Assembly (NCBI GenBank): GCA_023430145.1
Contig: JAEZCD010000236.1
Location: forward strand, 1 to 48,150
DNA from: Pseudomonadota bacterium
GTDB lineage: Bacteria > Pseudomonadota > Alphaproteobacteria > Rhizobiales > Methylopilaceae
DNA length: 48,150 bases
Direction of reading: 5' to 3'
Under the pieces are notes generated by a model. It saw nothing but the letters and a program-made list of their open reading frames with translations, did no database searches and was not told the DNA's origin. A program made the position numbers and the translations under genes. Positions 1 through 9,063 of the stretch are shown here, in pieces. The number at the start of each line of letters is the position of its first letter. Position 1 is the stretch's first letter.

Positions 1-1
1 T

Positions 2-1456
2 TCGCTCGAGGCGAACCTCTCGGACTTCGGCGTCGACAAGGTCTTCCGCGGCCAGCGGCTGGAAGGCGCGACGGTGAAGGCCTTCGCCTCGCCCGCCGGC
101 ATCGTCCTGCGCGGCGAGGGCAAGCTCGCCGGGGCACCGCTCGCCTTCGAGTATGAGAAGAAGAAGGACGCGGCCGATTCGGACATCCGCGTCTCCGCGA
201 CCCTCGACGATGCCGCCCGCGGCAAGCTGGGCGTGGACATTCCCGGCGTCAGCGGTCCCGTGACCGTCCGGCTGGTGGGCACCACCAACAACAAGGACAC
301 ACGGGCGAGCATCGAAGGCGACCTGACCCAGGCGCGGATCGCCGATCTTATTCCCGGCCTCAGCAAGCCCGCCGGCAAGCCGCTCAAGGCCCGCTTCACG
401 GTGAACGACAAGGGCAACTCCGTCCGCCTCGACGACATGGTGATCGACGGCTCGGGCACCCTGCTGAAGGGCAACATCGAACTGTCCGACAACGGCGAGC
501 TTCAGGGCGCGGCCTTCCCGACATTCCAGCTCTCCGATGGCGACAAGGCCTCGGCCAAGGCGGAGCGGGTCGGCTCGGTGCTGAAGATCCGCATCACCGG
601 CGAGGTGATGGACGCCCGCGGCATCATGAAGAGCCTCGTCAGCGGCCCCCCCACCGACAAGCGCAAGTCCCAGGACGTGGACGTGGAGGCCCGGATCGGC
701 GCGCTCACGGGCAATAACGGCGAGGTGCTGCGCCAGTTCGACCTTTCCACCACGCGGCGCGGCGTCGAGATGCGGGATTTCACCCTCACCGCCAAGACGG
801 GCCGGGACGGCACGGTGGCCGGGGAAATGCGCACCTGGCAGGGGCGCGAGCGGGCTCTGCAGGTCACCACCTCGGACGCCGGCGCGCTGTTCCGCTTCCT
901 GGACATCTACGCCAAGATGCAGGGCGGCGAGGCGTGGCTGGTGGTCGATCCCCCGCGCAGCGACAACACGCCGCAGGAAGGCGTGCTGCACCTCAGCGAC
1001 TTCTCCATCAAGGGCGAGCCGGGCCTCGAACGCCTCTCCAGCGCTGCCCGCGACAGCTCCGGCCGCATCGAGAACGGCACCGCCGCGTTCGAGAAGGCGC
1101 AGGCCCAGTTCTCCCGCTCAACCGGCAAGATCGTCTTCAAGGAAGGCGCCATCTGGGGCCCCTCCGTGGGTGCCACCTTCGATGGCTCGCTGGATTTCGC
1201 GGCCGACCGCATCAACATGCGCGGCACCTTCGTGCCGGCCTATGCGCTGAACAACATATTCTCCAAACTGCCGGTGATTGGCCTGTTCCTCGGCGGCGGG
1301 CCCAATGAGGGCCTGGTGGGTGTGACCTTCGAGGTCGTCGGCCCGCTGTCCACGGGGCCGACCCTGCGCATCAACCCCATCTCGGCCGTGGCGCCGGGCT
1401 TCCTGCGCAAGATCTTCGAATTCCGCGATTCGACCGGAACGCCGCCCACCCGGTGA
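2..1456 (+). CDS. AsmA-like C-terminal domain protein (3' part)
   Basis: The reading frame is open from the first bases of the window, so the true start lies upstream; 484 codons are visible. The protein is rich in short beta-strand-like segments and ends with a conserved block around 'IFSKLPVIGLFLGGG', 'GVTFEVVGPLSTGPTLRINP' and 'APGFLRKIFEF'. This block is typical of the C-terminus of large AsmA-like (YhdP/TamB superfamily) proteins of Alphaproteobacteria. Known members are inner-membrane-anchored periplasmic proteins thought to bridge the envelope and move phospholipids to the outer membrane. The N-terminal anchor is not in view. The stop is followed by about 190 bases before hppA, so the two are probably transcribed separately. 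Family assignment is fairly sure; the exact role is inference. Confidence 0.8.
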   Translation, partial: SLEANLSDFGVDKVFRGQRLEGATVKAFASPAGIVLRGEGKLAGAPLAFEYEKKKDAADSDIRVSATLDDAARGKLGVDIPGVSGPVTVRLVGTTNNKDTRASIEGDLTQARIADLIPGLSKPAGKPLKARFTVNDKGNSVRLDDMVIDGSGTLLKGNIELSDNGELQGAAFPTFQLSDGDKASAKAERVGSVLKIRITGEVMDARGIMKSLVSGPPTDKRKSQDVDVEARIGALTGNNGEVLRQFDLSTTRRGVEMRDFTLTAKTGRDGTVAGEMRTWQGRERALQVTTSDAGALFRFLDIYAKMQGGEAWLVVDPPRSDNTPQEGVLHLSDFSIKGEPGLERLSSAARDSSGRIENGTAAFEKAQAQFSRSTGKIVFKEGAIWGPSVGATFDGSLDFAADRINMRGTFVPAYALNNIFSKLPVIGLFLGGGPNEGLVGVTFEVVGPLSTGPTLRINPISAVAPGFLRKIFEFRDSTGTPPTR

Positions 1457-1646
1457 CCATCCGCCGCCTTGGCGGGAAAGGGGAGGGGAAGGGGGAAGCC
1501 TCGCCCCAGGGGCAATTGTGCGACGGTCTCATGAAACCGCCCCAAGGTGCGACGCTTTGCCCAAACGCCCCTTGCGATGGCCCACGGCACCCCTCACACT
1601 CCGCCCATAAACATAATTGGCAGGAAACGTAGTGAGGGTGGGATAG

Positions 1647-3788
1647 ATGCTGGCTCTGGTGCTCATCATCGTCTGCGGCCTCTTGGCCGTGGCGTACGGC
1701 GTATGGACGATCAAAGGGTTGATGGAGGCGGACCCGGGAACCGCCAGGATGCAGGAGATCGCATCCGCCATCGCTGAAGGCGCGCAGGCCTATTTGCGCC
1801 GGCAATACACCACCATCGGCATCGTCGGTGCCGTCATCTTCATCCTCGTGGGCGTGTTCCTCGGCTGGCTGGTGGCCATCGGCTTCGCGCTGGGCGCCAT
1901 TCTCTCCGGTCTTGCCGGCTTCATCGGCATGAACGTGTCGGTCCGCGCCAACGTGCGCACCGCGCAGGCCGCGACGCTCTCGCTGGCCGGCGGCCTCGAC
2001 CTCGCCTTCAAGGCGGGCGCCGTCACCGGCCTTCTGGTGGCCGGCCTCGCGCTGCTCGGCGTCAGCGTCTACTTCCTCGTCCTCACCGGCTTCCTCGGCT
2101 TCGCGCCGAACAGCCGCACGGTGGTGGATGCGCTGGTGGCGCTGGGCTTCGGCGCCTCGCTCATCTCCATCTTCGCCCGGCTCGGCGGCGGCATCTTCAC
2201 CAAGGGCGCGGACGTGGGCGGCGACCTCGTCGGCAAGGTGGAAGCCGGCATTCCCGAGGACGATCCGCGCAACCCGGCGACCATCGCCGACAACGTGGGC
2301 GACAATGTCGGCGACTGCGCCGGCATGGCGGCCGACCTGTTCGAGACCTATGCGGTGACGGTGGTCGCCACCATGGTGCTCGCGGCCATCTTCTTCGCCG
2401 CGAACCCGGCGACGCTCGCCACCATGATCGTCTATCCGCTCGCCATCGGCGGCGCGTGCATCCTCACCTCCATCGCCGGCACCTATTTCGTGCGGCTGGG
2501 GGCGAACTCCTCCATCATGGGCGCCCTCTACAAGGGCCTCATGGCGACGGCGGGCTTCTCCGTCATCGCGCTGGCGGTGGTGACCTGGCTGCTGCCCGGG
2601 TTCGGGCCGATCCAGGGCGCCGACTATACGGGCACGGCACTGTTCCTCAGCGGCCTCGTCGGCCTCGCGGTGACCGGCGCCATCGTCGTCATCACCGAAT
2701 ACTACACCGGCACCGGCTATCGCCCGGTGGTCTCCATCGCCCAGGCCTCGGTGACGGGCCACGGCACCAACATCATCCAGGGCCTCGCCGTCTCGCTGGA
2801 ATCGACGGCGCTGCCCACCCTCGTCATCATCGCCGGCATCCTGTGCGCCTACGGGCTCGCGGGCCTGTTCGGCATCGCCATCGCCGCCACCACCATGCTG
2901 GGCGTCGCCGGCATGATCGTGGCCCTCGATGCCTTCGGCCCGGTGACGGACAATGCCGGTGGCATCGCCGAGATGGCAGGCCTGCCCAAGGAGGTGCGCC
3001 AGTCCACCGACGCCCTCGACGCGGTGGGCAACACCACCAAGGCGGTGACGAAGGGCTACGCCATCGGCTCCGCCGGCCTCGGCGCGCTGGTGCTGTTCGC
3101 CGCCTACAACCAGGACCTCAAGTTCTTCATCTCGCAGGCGGCGCCGGGCACTTACTTCGCGGGGGTTGCGCCCAACTTCTCGTTGGAGAACCCCTACGTG
3201 GTGGTGGGCCTGCTGTTCGGCGGCCTGCTGCCCTATCTCTTCGGCGCCATGGGCATGACAGCCGTGGGCCGAGCGGCCGGTGCCATCGTGGAAGAGGTGC
3301 GCCGGCAGTTCCGCGAGAAGCCGGGCATCATGGCCGGCACCGAGAAGCCGGACTATTCCCGCGCCGTGGACATGCTGACCAAGGCGGCCATCAAGGAGAT
3401 GATCATCCCCTCGCTGCTGCCGGTGCTCTCGCCCATCGTCGTCTATTTCGTCATCTACTTCGTGGCGGGCGGCGGCGTGGCGGGCAAGTCGGCGGCCTTC
3501 TCGGCGGTGGGCGCGATGCTGCTTGGCGTCATCGTCACCGGCCTGTTCGGCGCCATCTCCATGACCTCCGGCGGCGGTGCCTGGGACAATGCCAAGAAGT
3601 CGTTCGAGGACGGCTTCGTGGACAAGGACGGCGTGCGCCACATGAAGGGTTCGGAAGCCCACAAGGCCTCCGTCACCGGCGACACTGTGGGCGATCCCTA
3701 CAAGGACACGGCGGGACCCGCCGTGAACCCGATGATCAAGATCACCAACATCGTCGCGCTGCTGCTGCTCGCCTCGCTGGCCCACTGA
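1647..3788 (+). CDS. hppA: K+-insensitive membrane-bound proton-translocating pyrophosphatase
   Basis: The 713-residue product is a polytopic membrane protein of normal family length. It couples hydrolysis of pyrophosphate to proton export across the inner membrane. The pyrophosphate-binding motif 'DVGGDLVGKVEAGIPEDD' lies near residue 188, followed by the acidic 'DNVGDNVGDCAGMAADLFE' segment. Near residue 460 the sequence reads 'GNTTKAVTKGYAIGSAG'; a lysine at this site (alanine in K+-dependent enzymes) marks the K+-independent subclass. A second acidic motif, 'DTVGDPYKDTAGPAVNP', lies at the C-terminus. The ATG start places a hydrophobic segment immediately at the N-terminus, as in homologues. 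The gene appears monocistronic. Confidence 0.97.
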   Translation: MLALVLIIVCGLLAVAYGVWTIKGLMEADPGTARMQEIASAIAEGAQAYLRRQYTTIGIVGAVIFILVGVFLGWLVAIGFALGAILSGLAGFIGMNVSVRANVRTAQAATLSLAGGLDLAFKAGAVTGLLVAGLALLGVSVYFLVLTGFLGFAPNSRTVVDALVALGFGASLISIFARLGGGIFTKGADVGGDLVGKVEAGIPEDDPRNPATIADNVGDNVGDCAGMAADLFETYAVTVVATMVLAAIFFAANPATLATMIVYPLAIGGACILTSIAGTYFVRLGANSSIMGALYKGLMATAGFSVIALAVVTWLLPGFGPIQGADYTGTALFLSGLVGLAVTGAIVVITEYYTGTGYRPVVSIAQASVTGHGTNIIQGLAVSLESTALPTLVIIAGILCAYGLAGLFGIAIAATTMLGVAGMIVALDAFGPVTDNAGGIAEMAGLPKEVRQSTDALDAVGNTTKAVTKGYAIGSAGLGALVLFAAYNQDLKFFISQAAPGTYFAGVAPNFSLENPYVVVGLLFGGLLPYLFGAMGMTAVGRAAGAIVEEVRRQFREKPGIMAGTEKPDYSRAVDMLTKAAIKEMIIPSLLPVLSPIVVYFVIYFVAGGGVAGKSAAFSAVGAMLLGVIVTGLFGAISMTSGGGAWDNAKKSFEDGFVDKDGVRHMKGSEAHKASVTGDTVGDPYKDTAGPAVNPMIKITNIVALLLLASLAH

Positions 3789-3864
3789 CGGCACGGACGC
3801 CGCAGAGCCGCCGGGCGTCCGCGGGCGCCGGGCGGTTCGGCGGTCGGCCGATGGAGGAGGGCAG

Positions 3865-4782
3865 GTGAGGATCGCCATCGTGACCGGGTCGGACGAAGGC
3901 TACTTCGTCCTTCTCCAGGGCCTCCTGTCCTCCATCCGGGAGCGGCGGCCGCAGTCCGCCGAGTTCGACCTCTACGTGCTCGACGGCGGCCTGTCGGAGC
4001 GGAGGCGCGCCTGGGTCGAGGGGCTCGGCGCGCGCCTCGTCGCGATCGACTGGGCGTTGCCCGAGGCGCTCTTCGGCAAGCCGTTCTACCGGATCCTCGT
4101 CAACAAGCCTTTCCTGCCGCGGGTCATCCCCGGCTACGACCTCTATCTCTGGATCGACGCGGACGCCTGGGTGCAGGACTGGGAGGCGGTCCGCATGTTC
4201 GTTGCGGCCGCCACCGGGCACGGTCTCGCCGCCGTGCCCGAGGCCGACCGCGCCTATCTCGAGGGGCACGGCAAGTTCCCGACGGAGCTCGTTCGTCCGA
4301 GCGTGCAGGCGCGCGGGTCCTGGCTGAAGGCCGGCTTCGGCGAGGAGATCACGCGCGAGCTGCTGTTCTACCCGACCACCAATGTCGGCGTATTCGCCGC
4401 CCGCAGCGATTCGCGCCTCTGGGAGATCTGGGGCGACCTCTACCGCGAGGCGGTGTCGCGCGACCCGGCCATGCCCGATGGCTACCGATTCATGATGGAG
4501 CAGACGTCCTTCAACGTCGCCGTGCTGAAGCATATCCGCGATTTCGCCCGGCTGCCGGCCTGGTGCAACTGGACTTGCCTGCAGGCCTGGCCGCTGGTCG
4601 CCCCGAGCGGCGAGCTGCTCGAGGCCGGATATCCGCACCGGCCGCTCGGCATCGTCCACCCGGGGGGCGAGACCAAGCGCGTGAAGATCCGCGTCTCGAG
4701 CAAGGAGGGCGTAGGGATCGTCGAGCGCAATCTGCGCTATCCGGGGCCGATCGCCTCGCCCGGCGAGCCGGCTCCTGCGTGA
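3865..4782 (+). CDS. Glycosyltransferase-like protein (GT-A fold suspected)
   Basis: The 305-residue protein starts at a GTG preceded by a strong GGAGGAGG. It begins 'MRIAIVTGSDEGYFVLLQGLL' and has a DxD-like motif in 'LYLWIDADAWVQDW' (about residue 93), where GT-A glycosyltransferases bind a metal and nucleotide sugar. A later segment, 'YPTTNVGVFAARSDSRLWEIW', resembles the acceptor-side region of GT8-like enzymes. There is no signal peptide or membrane segment, so a cytoplasmic or membrane-peripheral enzyme is likely. Sugar and acceptor cannot be told. It lies between hppA and the bamE block as a single gene. The alternative is a distantly related nucleotide-diphospho-sugar transferase of unknown role. 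Confidence 0.6.
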   Translation: MRIAIVTGSDEGYFVLLQGLLSSIRERRPQSAEFDLYVLDGGLSERRRAWVEGLGARLVAIDWALPEALFGKPFYRILVNKPFLPRVIPGYDLYLWIDADAWVQDWEAVRMFVAAATGHGLAAVPEADRAYLEGHGKFPTELVRPSVQARGSWLKAGFGEEITRELLFYPTTNVGVFAARSDSRLWEIWGDLYREAVSRDPAMPDGYRFMMEQTSFNVAVLKHIRDFARLPAWCNWTCLQAWPLVAPSGELLEAGYPHRPLGIVHPGGETKRVKIRVSSKEGVGIVERNLRYPGPIASPGEPAPA

Positions 4783-4818
4783 CTTGGGGAAGCGTGCAGC
4801 GCGCTCCTGCCGCGGCGA

Positions 4819-5268
4819 TCAGTCGTTCCCCATCACGCCCTTGAAGACCTGGCCGATGAAGCTGCGGTCCTTGCCGATGTTCGGCGTCGTCCGGGTCACG
4901 AAATCGAAGATCTTGCCATCCTGGATGCCATAATTGGCGATCCGCTCGACCTTTCGATTCTTGTCGAAATAGACCGCGAGCACACGCTGATCGACCACGG
5001 ACGCCCGCATGAAGGCGACCGGCTGCTCGGTCTGGGTGGAGATGTAGTAGAACACCTCGCCGTCGATGGTCGCCACGGTCGAGGGCGTGCCGAGCACGAC
5101 CAGAACCTGTTCCTGGCTCGAGCCGACCGGGATCTGGTCGAGCGCGGAGGGATTGAGGATATAGCCCTTCGTCTGGCTCTCCGCGCACCCGGCGATCGCC
5201 AGCGACACCACGACGCCGATCGCAAGGACTCGGCGGCCCTTGGCGGCAGCAGCTCGGCACCCCATCAT
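4819..5268 (-). CDS. bamE: Outer membrane protein assembly factor BamE
   Basis: This is a 149-residue lipoprotein of the SmpA/OmlA (BamE) family, an accessory subunit of the BAM complex that inserts beta-barrel proteins into the outer membrane. From the chosen start there is a basic N-terminus, a hydrophobic stretch and a lipobox ending 'LAIAGC'. The family core follows: 'LDQIPVGSSQEQVLVVLGTPS', then 'EVFYYIS', and 'VYFDKNRKVERIANYG' near the end. I chose the ATG at 5268 because GAGGGA lies ten bases upstream and the signal peptide then has normal length; in-frame starts at 5340 and 5364 would add an unlikely long leader. It diverges from the ubiquinol-cytochrome c chaperone gene with about 108 bases between them. 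Confidence 0.92.
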   Translation of the reverse strand: MMGCRAAAAKGRRVLAIGVVVSLAIAGCAESQTKGYILNPSALDQIPVGSSQEQVLVVLGTPSTVATIDGEVFYYISTQTEQPVAFMRASVVDQRVLAVYFDKNRKVERIANYGIQDGKIFDFVTRTTPNIGKDRSFIGQVFKGVMGND

Positions 5269-5376
5269 ACGCAGCAATTCCCTCGTCGCGGGCGAGCGGC
5301 CGACCGCCCGCAATGTCTTTGCCGTACCCCGGTCCGGCATGCGATTCAACACCGTATCCGGCATCTTCGTGGTCCC

Positions 5377-5931
5377 ATGATGGCGTTCCCGACCTTGCGC
5401 AGACCCCGCACGCCGCCGCCGGCGGAGACGGTCTACGCGCGTCTCGTCGAAGGGGCACGGGCGCCGGCGCTGTATCGGCAGCTCGGCGTGCCGGACACGC
5501 TCGACGGCCGCTTCGAGATGCTCGTGCTGCACGCGGTGCTGTTCTTCCGGCGGCTGCGCGGCGAGGACGAAGCGGCACGGCGGCTCGGGCAGGAGGTCTT
5601 CGAGGCCATGTTCCGCGACATGGACGGCTCGCTGCGCGAGATCGGCGTCGGCGACCTCGCCGTGCCGAAGCGAATCAAGGGCATGATCCAGGCCTTCTAC
5701 GGCCGTGGCGCGGCCTACGACGCGGCACTCGACGGGGGCGACGCCGCGGCGCTCGCCGATGCGCTCGCCCGCAATATATACGAGGGCGAAGTCGGGGACG
5801 CGGCGGAGAGGCTCGCCGCCTATGTGCGCGCGGCCGAGGCCGGCCTCGCGGCGCAGAGCCGGGAGACGCTGACGCAGTCCGGACCCTGCTTCGCCGGCGC
5901 CGCGGGCGCGATCGAGGAGGTGGGAGAATGA
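5377..5931 (+). CDS. Ubiquinol-cytochrome c chaperone family protein
   Basis: The 184-residue protein matches the ubiquinol-cytochrome c chaperone family (related to mitochondrial Cbp3/UQCC1), which helps cytochrome b assembly in the bc1 complex. Diagnostic segments are 'RFEMLVLHAVLFFRRLRG', 'EVFEAMFRDMDGSLREIGVGDL' and 'VPKRIKGMIQAFYGRGAAY'. No signal peptide is visible, consistent with a cytoplasmic chaperone. Its stop overlaps the start of the next gene (ATGA), so the two are translationally coupled. The neighbours bamE, DUF177, plsX and fabH are the usual alphaproteobacterial arrangement. Confidence 0.9.
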   Translation: MMAFPTLRRPRTPPPAETVYARLVEGARAPALYRQLGVPDTLDGRFEMLVLHAVLFFRRLRGEDEAARRLGQEVFEAMFRDMDGSLREIGVGDLAVPKRIKGMIQAFYGRGAAYDAALDGGDAAALADALARNIYEGEVGDAAERLAAYVRAAEAGLAAQSRETLTQSGPCFAGAAGAIEEVGE

Positions 5932-6455
5932 ACGAGCCGCCCTTCAGCCGCCCCATCCGTGCCGTCGATGTGCCGGCCGAGGGCAAGCGCGTGGAGATCG
6001 TCGCCGACGAGCGGGAGCGAGCGGCGCTCGCCCGGGACTTCGGCCTCCTCGGCATCGATCGGTTCGGCGCGGCCTTCGATCTCGCGCGGACCCGCGCCGG
6101 CGGCCTCGCCGTCTCCGGAAGGCTCGACGCCGACATCCGGCAGACCTGCGTGGTGACGCTCGATCCCTTCGAGGCGCATGTCGCCGAGGACATCGACATG
6201 GTCTTCCTGCCGGAGGACGCGCCGGGCGCGGAAGACGCGGCCGACGAGGACGTCGACGTGCTGGTCGACGGCCGGGCCGACCTCGGCGCGGTCGCCGCGG
6301 AGTTCCTGGCGCTGGCGCTCGATCCGCATCCGCGCAAGCCCGGCGCGGTGTTCGAGGCGGTCATGGATCGCGAAAGCGCGCCGGTTTCGCCTTTTTCCGC
6401 GCTCGGTGCCGTCATGGCGGGGAACAAGCCCGCCGATCCCACGGCTGAAAAGTGA
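5928..6455 (+). CDS. DUF177 (YceD-family) protein
   Basis: The 175-residue acidic protein belongs to the DUF177/YceD family, usually found beside rpmF and plsX and linked to 23S rRNA processing in plants and bacteria. Visible family features are 'SGRLDADIRQTCVVTLDPFEAHVAEDIDMVFLP' (around residues 60-95; the conserved cysteine is part of the family signature) and the acidic 'EDVDVLVDGRADLG' followed by 'AEFLALALDPHPRKPG'. The ATG overlaps the preceding stop. plsX follows after about 90 bases. No rpmF is seen here. Confidence 0.88.
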   Translation: MNEPPFSRPIRAVDVPAEGKRVEIVADERERAALARDFGLLGIDRFGAAFDLARTRAGGLAVSGRLDADIRQTCVVTLDPFEAHVAEDIDMVFLPEDAPGAEDAADEDVDVLVDGRADLGAVAAEFLALALDPHPRKPGAVFEAVMDRESAPVSPFSALGAVMAGNKPADPTAEK

Positions 6456-6548
6456 TTGTCACATTGGGCCGAGCGGCTATTGTCCGCGCCGCCGCGCGGG
6501 GGAGTCGCCTCCCGGTCCGTGCCGTATCGTTGAGGCTCGTCTGAAAAC

Positions 6549-7610
6549 ATGCCCGATCCCGTGCGCATTGCGCTCGACGCCATGGGCGGAGATCGCGGCC
6601 CGGCCACCGTCGTGGCCGGTGCCGCGCTCGCCCATGTGCGGCGGCCGGACACGCGCTATCTGTTCTTCGGCGACCGGGCGGTGGTCGATCCCATCCTGGC
6701 GCGCAATCCGAGCCTGAAGGACGCCGTCACGCTGATCCACACCGATGTCGCCGTGCGCATGGACGACAAGCCGAGCCAGGCGCTGCGGCATGGGCGGCGC
6801 ACCTCCAGCATGTGGCTCGCGCTCGAGGCGGTGAAGACTGGCGAGGCCGATGTGGCCGTGTCGGCCGGCAACACCGGTGCGCTGATGGCCATGGCGAGGT
6901 TCGCGCTCCGCACCATGCCGGGCGTCGACCGGCCGGCAATCGCCGCCATCTGGCCGACGCTCGCCGGCGAGAGCATCGTCCTCGACGTCGGCGCCACCGT
7001 CGGTGCCGACGCGAACCAGCTCGTCGAGTTCGCGCTGATGGGCGGCGCCATGGCCCGCGTGCTGTTCGACGTCGAGCGGCCGACCGTCGGTCTCCTCAAC
7101 ATCGGCGCCGAGGAGATCAAGGGCAACGAGGAGGTCAAGGAGGCCGGCCGGCGCCTGCGGGCGGCCGACTACCGGGAGATCGACTATCGCGGCTTCGTCG
7201 AGGGCGACGATCTCGGCAAGGGCGTCGTCGACGTCGTCGTCACCGAGGGTTTCGCCGGCAACATCGCGCTGAAGACCGCCGAGGGCACCGCGCGACAGAT
7301 CGCCGAATACCTCCGCTCGGCGATGGGCCGCACCTGGCGCGCGCGGCTCGGCTACATGCTGGCGCGCGGCGCCTTCGAGACGCTGCGCGAGAAGATGGAT
7401 CCGCGCCGGGCCAATGGCGGCACCTTCCTCGGGCTCAACGGCATCGTCATCAAGAGCCATGGCGGCGCCGATGCGGAAGGCTTCGCGGCCGCCGTCGAGC
7501 TCGCCTACGACATGGTCCGCAACCGGCTGCTCGAGCGTGCGCGGGGCATGCTCGGCGCGAGCCACGATGCGCAGGCACGCATCACCGCGAGCAGCGCGGC
7601 CGCATCGTGA
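6549..7610 (+). CDS. plsX: Phosphate acyltransferase PlsX
   Basis: At 353 residues this has the usual family length. PlsX converts acyl-ACP and phosphate to acyl phosphate, the acyl donor for the first step of phospholipid synthesis. The N-terminus 'VRIALDAMGGDRGPATVVAGA' is the family hallmark, followed by 'SAGNTGALMAMARFALRTMPG', 'LLNIGAEEIKGNEEVKEA', 'VVTEGFAGNIALKTAEG' and 'GGTFLGLNGIVIKSHGGAD'. It is a peripheral membrane enzyme. The stop codon overlaps the GTG start of fabH, so the pair is translationally coupled. Confidence 0.97.
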   Translation: MPDPVRIALDAMGGDRGPATVVAGAALAHVRRPDTRYLFFGDRAVVDPILARNPSLKDAVTLIHTDVAVRMDDKPSQALRHGRRTSSMWLALEAVKTGEADVAVSAGNTGALMAMARFALRTMPGVDRPAIAAIWPTLAGESIVLDVGATVGADANQLVEFALMGGAMARVLFDVERPTVGLLNIGAEEIKGNEEVKEAGRRLRAADYREIDYRGFVEGDDLGKGVVDVVVTEGFAGNIALKTAEGTARQIAEYLRSAMGRTWRARLGYMLARGAFETLREKMDPRRANGGTFLGLNGIVIKSHGGADAEGFAAAVELAYDMVRNRLLERARGMLGASHDAQARITASSAAAS

Positions 7611-8584
7611 GTCGCCTCCGTTCCGTCGTCGTGGGCTGCGGGTCCTGCCTGCCGGCCCGCGTGCTCACCAACGACGATCTCGCCGCCATCGTCGACACCT
7701 CCGACGCCTGGATCGTGCAGCGCACGGGCATCCGCGAGCGGCATATCGCCGCCGAGGGCGAGACCACGGCCGGGCTCGGCGCGGCGGCGGCGCGGGCGGC
7801 GCTCGCCGATGCCGGCCTCGCGGCCGCCGATATCGATCTCATCGTCGTCGCCACCTCGACGCCGGACAACACGTTTCCGGCCGCCGCGACGCTGATCCAG
7901 GCCGAGCTCGGCATGACGCACGGCTTCGCCTTCGACGTGCAGGCGGTCTGCTCCGGCTTCGTCTACGCGCTCGCCACCGCCGACAAGTTCCTTCTTTCCG
8001 GCTCGCACCGGCGGGCGCTCGTCATCGGCGCCGAGACCTTCTCGCGCATCCTCGACTGGACCGACCGGACGACCTGCGTGCTGTTCGGCGACGGCGCCGG
8101 CGCGGTCGTGCTCGAGGCGCAGCAGCAGCCCGGCACGAGTGCCGACCGCGGCGTGCTGACCACCCATCTGCGCTCGGACGGCCGCCACAGACACAAGCTC
8201 TACACCGATGGCGGTCCGAGCTCGACCGGCACGGTCGGCGTCGTCCGCATGGAGGGCCGCGAGGTCTTCCGGCACGCCGTCGGCATGATCACCGACGTGA
8301 TCGAGGACGCCTTCGCGGCGACCGGGACGACGGCGACGGACATCGACTGGTTCGTGCCGCACCAGGCCAACAAGCGGATCATCGACGCCAGCGCCCACAA
8401 GCTCGGCATCGCGCCCGAGAAGGTGGTGCTGACGGTCGACAGGCACGGCAACACGTCCGCCGCCTCGATCCCGCTGGCTCTTGCCGAGGCCGCCCATGAC
8501 GGCCGCATCGAGCGCGGCGATCTGGTCCTGCTCGAGGCGATGGGCGGCGGCTTCACATGGGCCTCGGCGCTGGTGCGCTGGTAG
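7607..8584 (+). CDS. fabH: Beta-ketoacyl-ACP synthase III
   Basis: The 325-residue enzyme condenses acetyl-CoA with malonyl-ACP to start fatty acid synthesis. The catalytic triad is complete: Cys about 115 in 'VQAVCSGFVYAL', His about 251 in 'VPHQANKRIID' and Asn about 281 in 'RHGNTSAASIPLAL'. The N-terminus 'LRSVVVGCGSCLPARVLTN' and 'TSDAWIVQRTGIRERHIA' are typical. The start is a GTG sharing bases with the plsX stop; no other start fits the N-terminal beta strand. A frame open far upstream is only overlap with plsX. Confidence 0.96.
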   Translation: MSRLRSVVVGCGSCLPARVLTNDDLAAIVDTSDAWIVQRTGIRERHIAAEGETTAGLGAAAARAALADAGLAAADIDLIVVATSTPDNTFPAAATLIQAELGMTHGFAFDVQAVCSGFVYALATADKFLLSGSHRRALVIGAETFSRILDWTDRTTCVLFGDGAGAVVLEAQQQPGTSADRGVLTTHLRSDGRHRHKLYTDGGPSSTGTVGVVRMEGREVFRHAVGMITDVIEDAFAATGTTATDIDWFVPHQANKRIIDASAHKLGIAPEKVVLTVDRHGNTSAASIPLALAEAAHDGRIERGDLVLLEAMGGGFTWASALVRW

Positions 8585-8734
8585 GAGCAAGGTCCTTCTG
8601 TGGGCGTTTGGGCAACGGGCGCCGAGTCTTTCGACCTATGCCGGGACCGTGCCCGGGTTCCCGATTGACCCCCGGTGGGCAGCCGAATAGCGTAGAATTC
8701 ACAGTCTGTTGCGTATCTGGCGATGAGGGGGCTC

Positions 8735-9049
8735 ATGTCGGGCAGCACGGTAACGCGCGCCAATTTGTGCGAGGTCGTCTACCAGAAGGTCGGTCTGTCG
8801 CGGACCGAGTCGGCGGCGCTCGTGGAACTCGTGCTGAAGGAGATCACCGACAGCCTCGAGCGGGGCGAGACGGTGAAGCTGTCCTCGTTCGGCTCCTTCG
8901 TCGTGCGCGACAAGGGGCAGCGTGTCGGCCGCAATCCGAAAAGCGGCCAGGAAGTCCCGATCCCCCCACGCCGGGTGATGGTCTTCAAGCCGAGCAACAT
9001 CCTCAAGCAGCGCATCAACGGCCAGCCGGGCAAGAAGAACGGCGGTTGA
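8735..9049 (+). CDS. ihfA: Integration host factor subunit alpha
   Basis: This 104-residue DNA-bending protein forms the IHF heterodimer with IhfB, acting in site-specific recombination, replication and transcription. Family marks are 'VTRANLCEVVYQKVGLSRTESA', 'VKLSSFGSFVVRDKGQRVGRNPKSG' and the beta-arm sequence 'VPIPPRRVMVFKPSNILK'. I prefer the ATG at 8735 because GAGGGGG lies just before it; an in-frame ATG at 8723 lacks a ribosome site. About 150 bases separate it from fabH, so it has room for its own promoter. IHF could also serve integration of the element found downstream. Confidence 0.95.
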   Translation: MSGSTVTRANLCEVVYQKVGLSRTESAALVELVLKEITDSLERGETVKLSSFGSFVVRDKGQRVGRNPKSGQEVPIPPRRVMVFKPSNILKQRINGQPGKKNGG

Positions 9050-9063
9050 GCGAGGGGCGCCCG

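Noticed and set aside
1371..3878. An 835-codon open frame on the minus strand opposite hppA
   Set aside because: Histidine/aspartate/arginine-rich low-complexity translation, typical of the antisense frame of a GC-rich gene; hppA on the plus strand is certain.
3865..4782. The glycosyltransferase-like gene as recently transferred cargo
   Set aside because: Base and codon use resemble the neighbours and no repeats or integrase flank it, so transfer is not supported.
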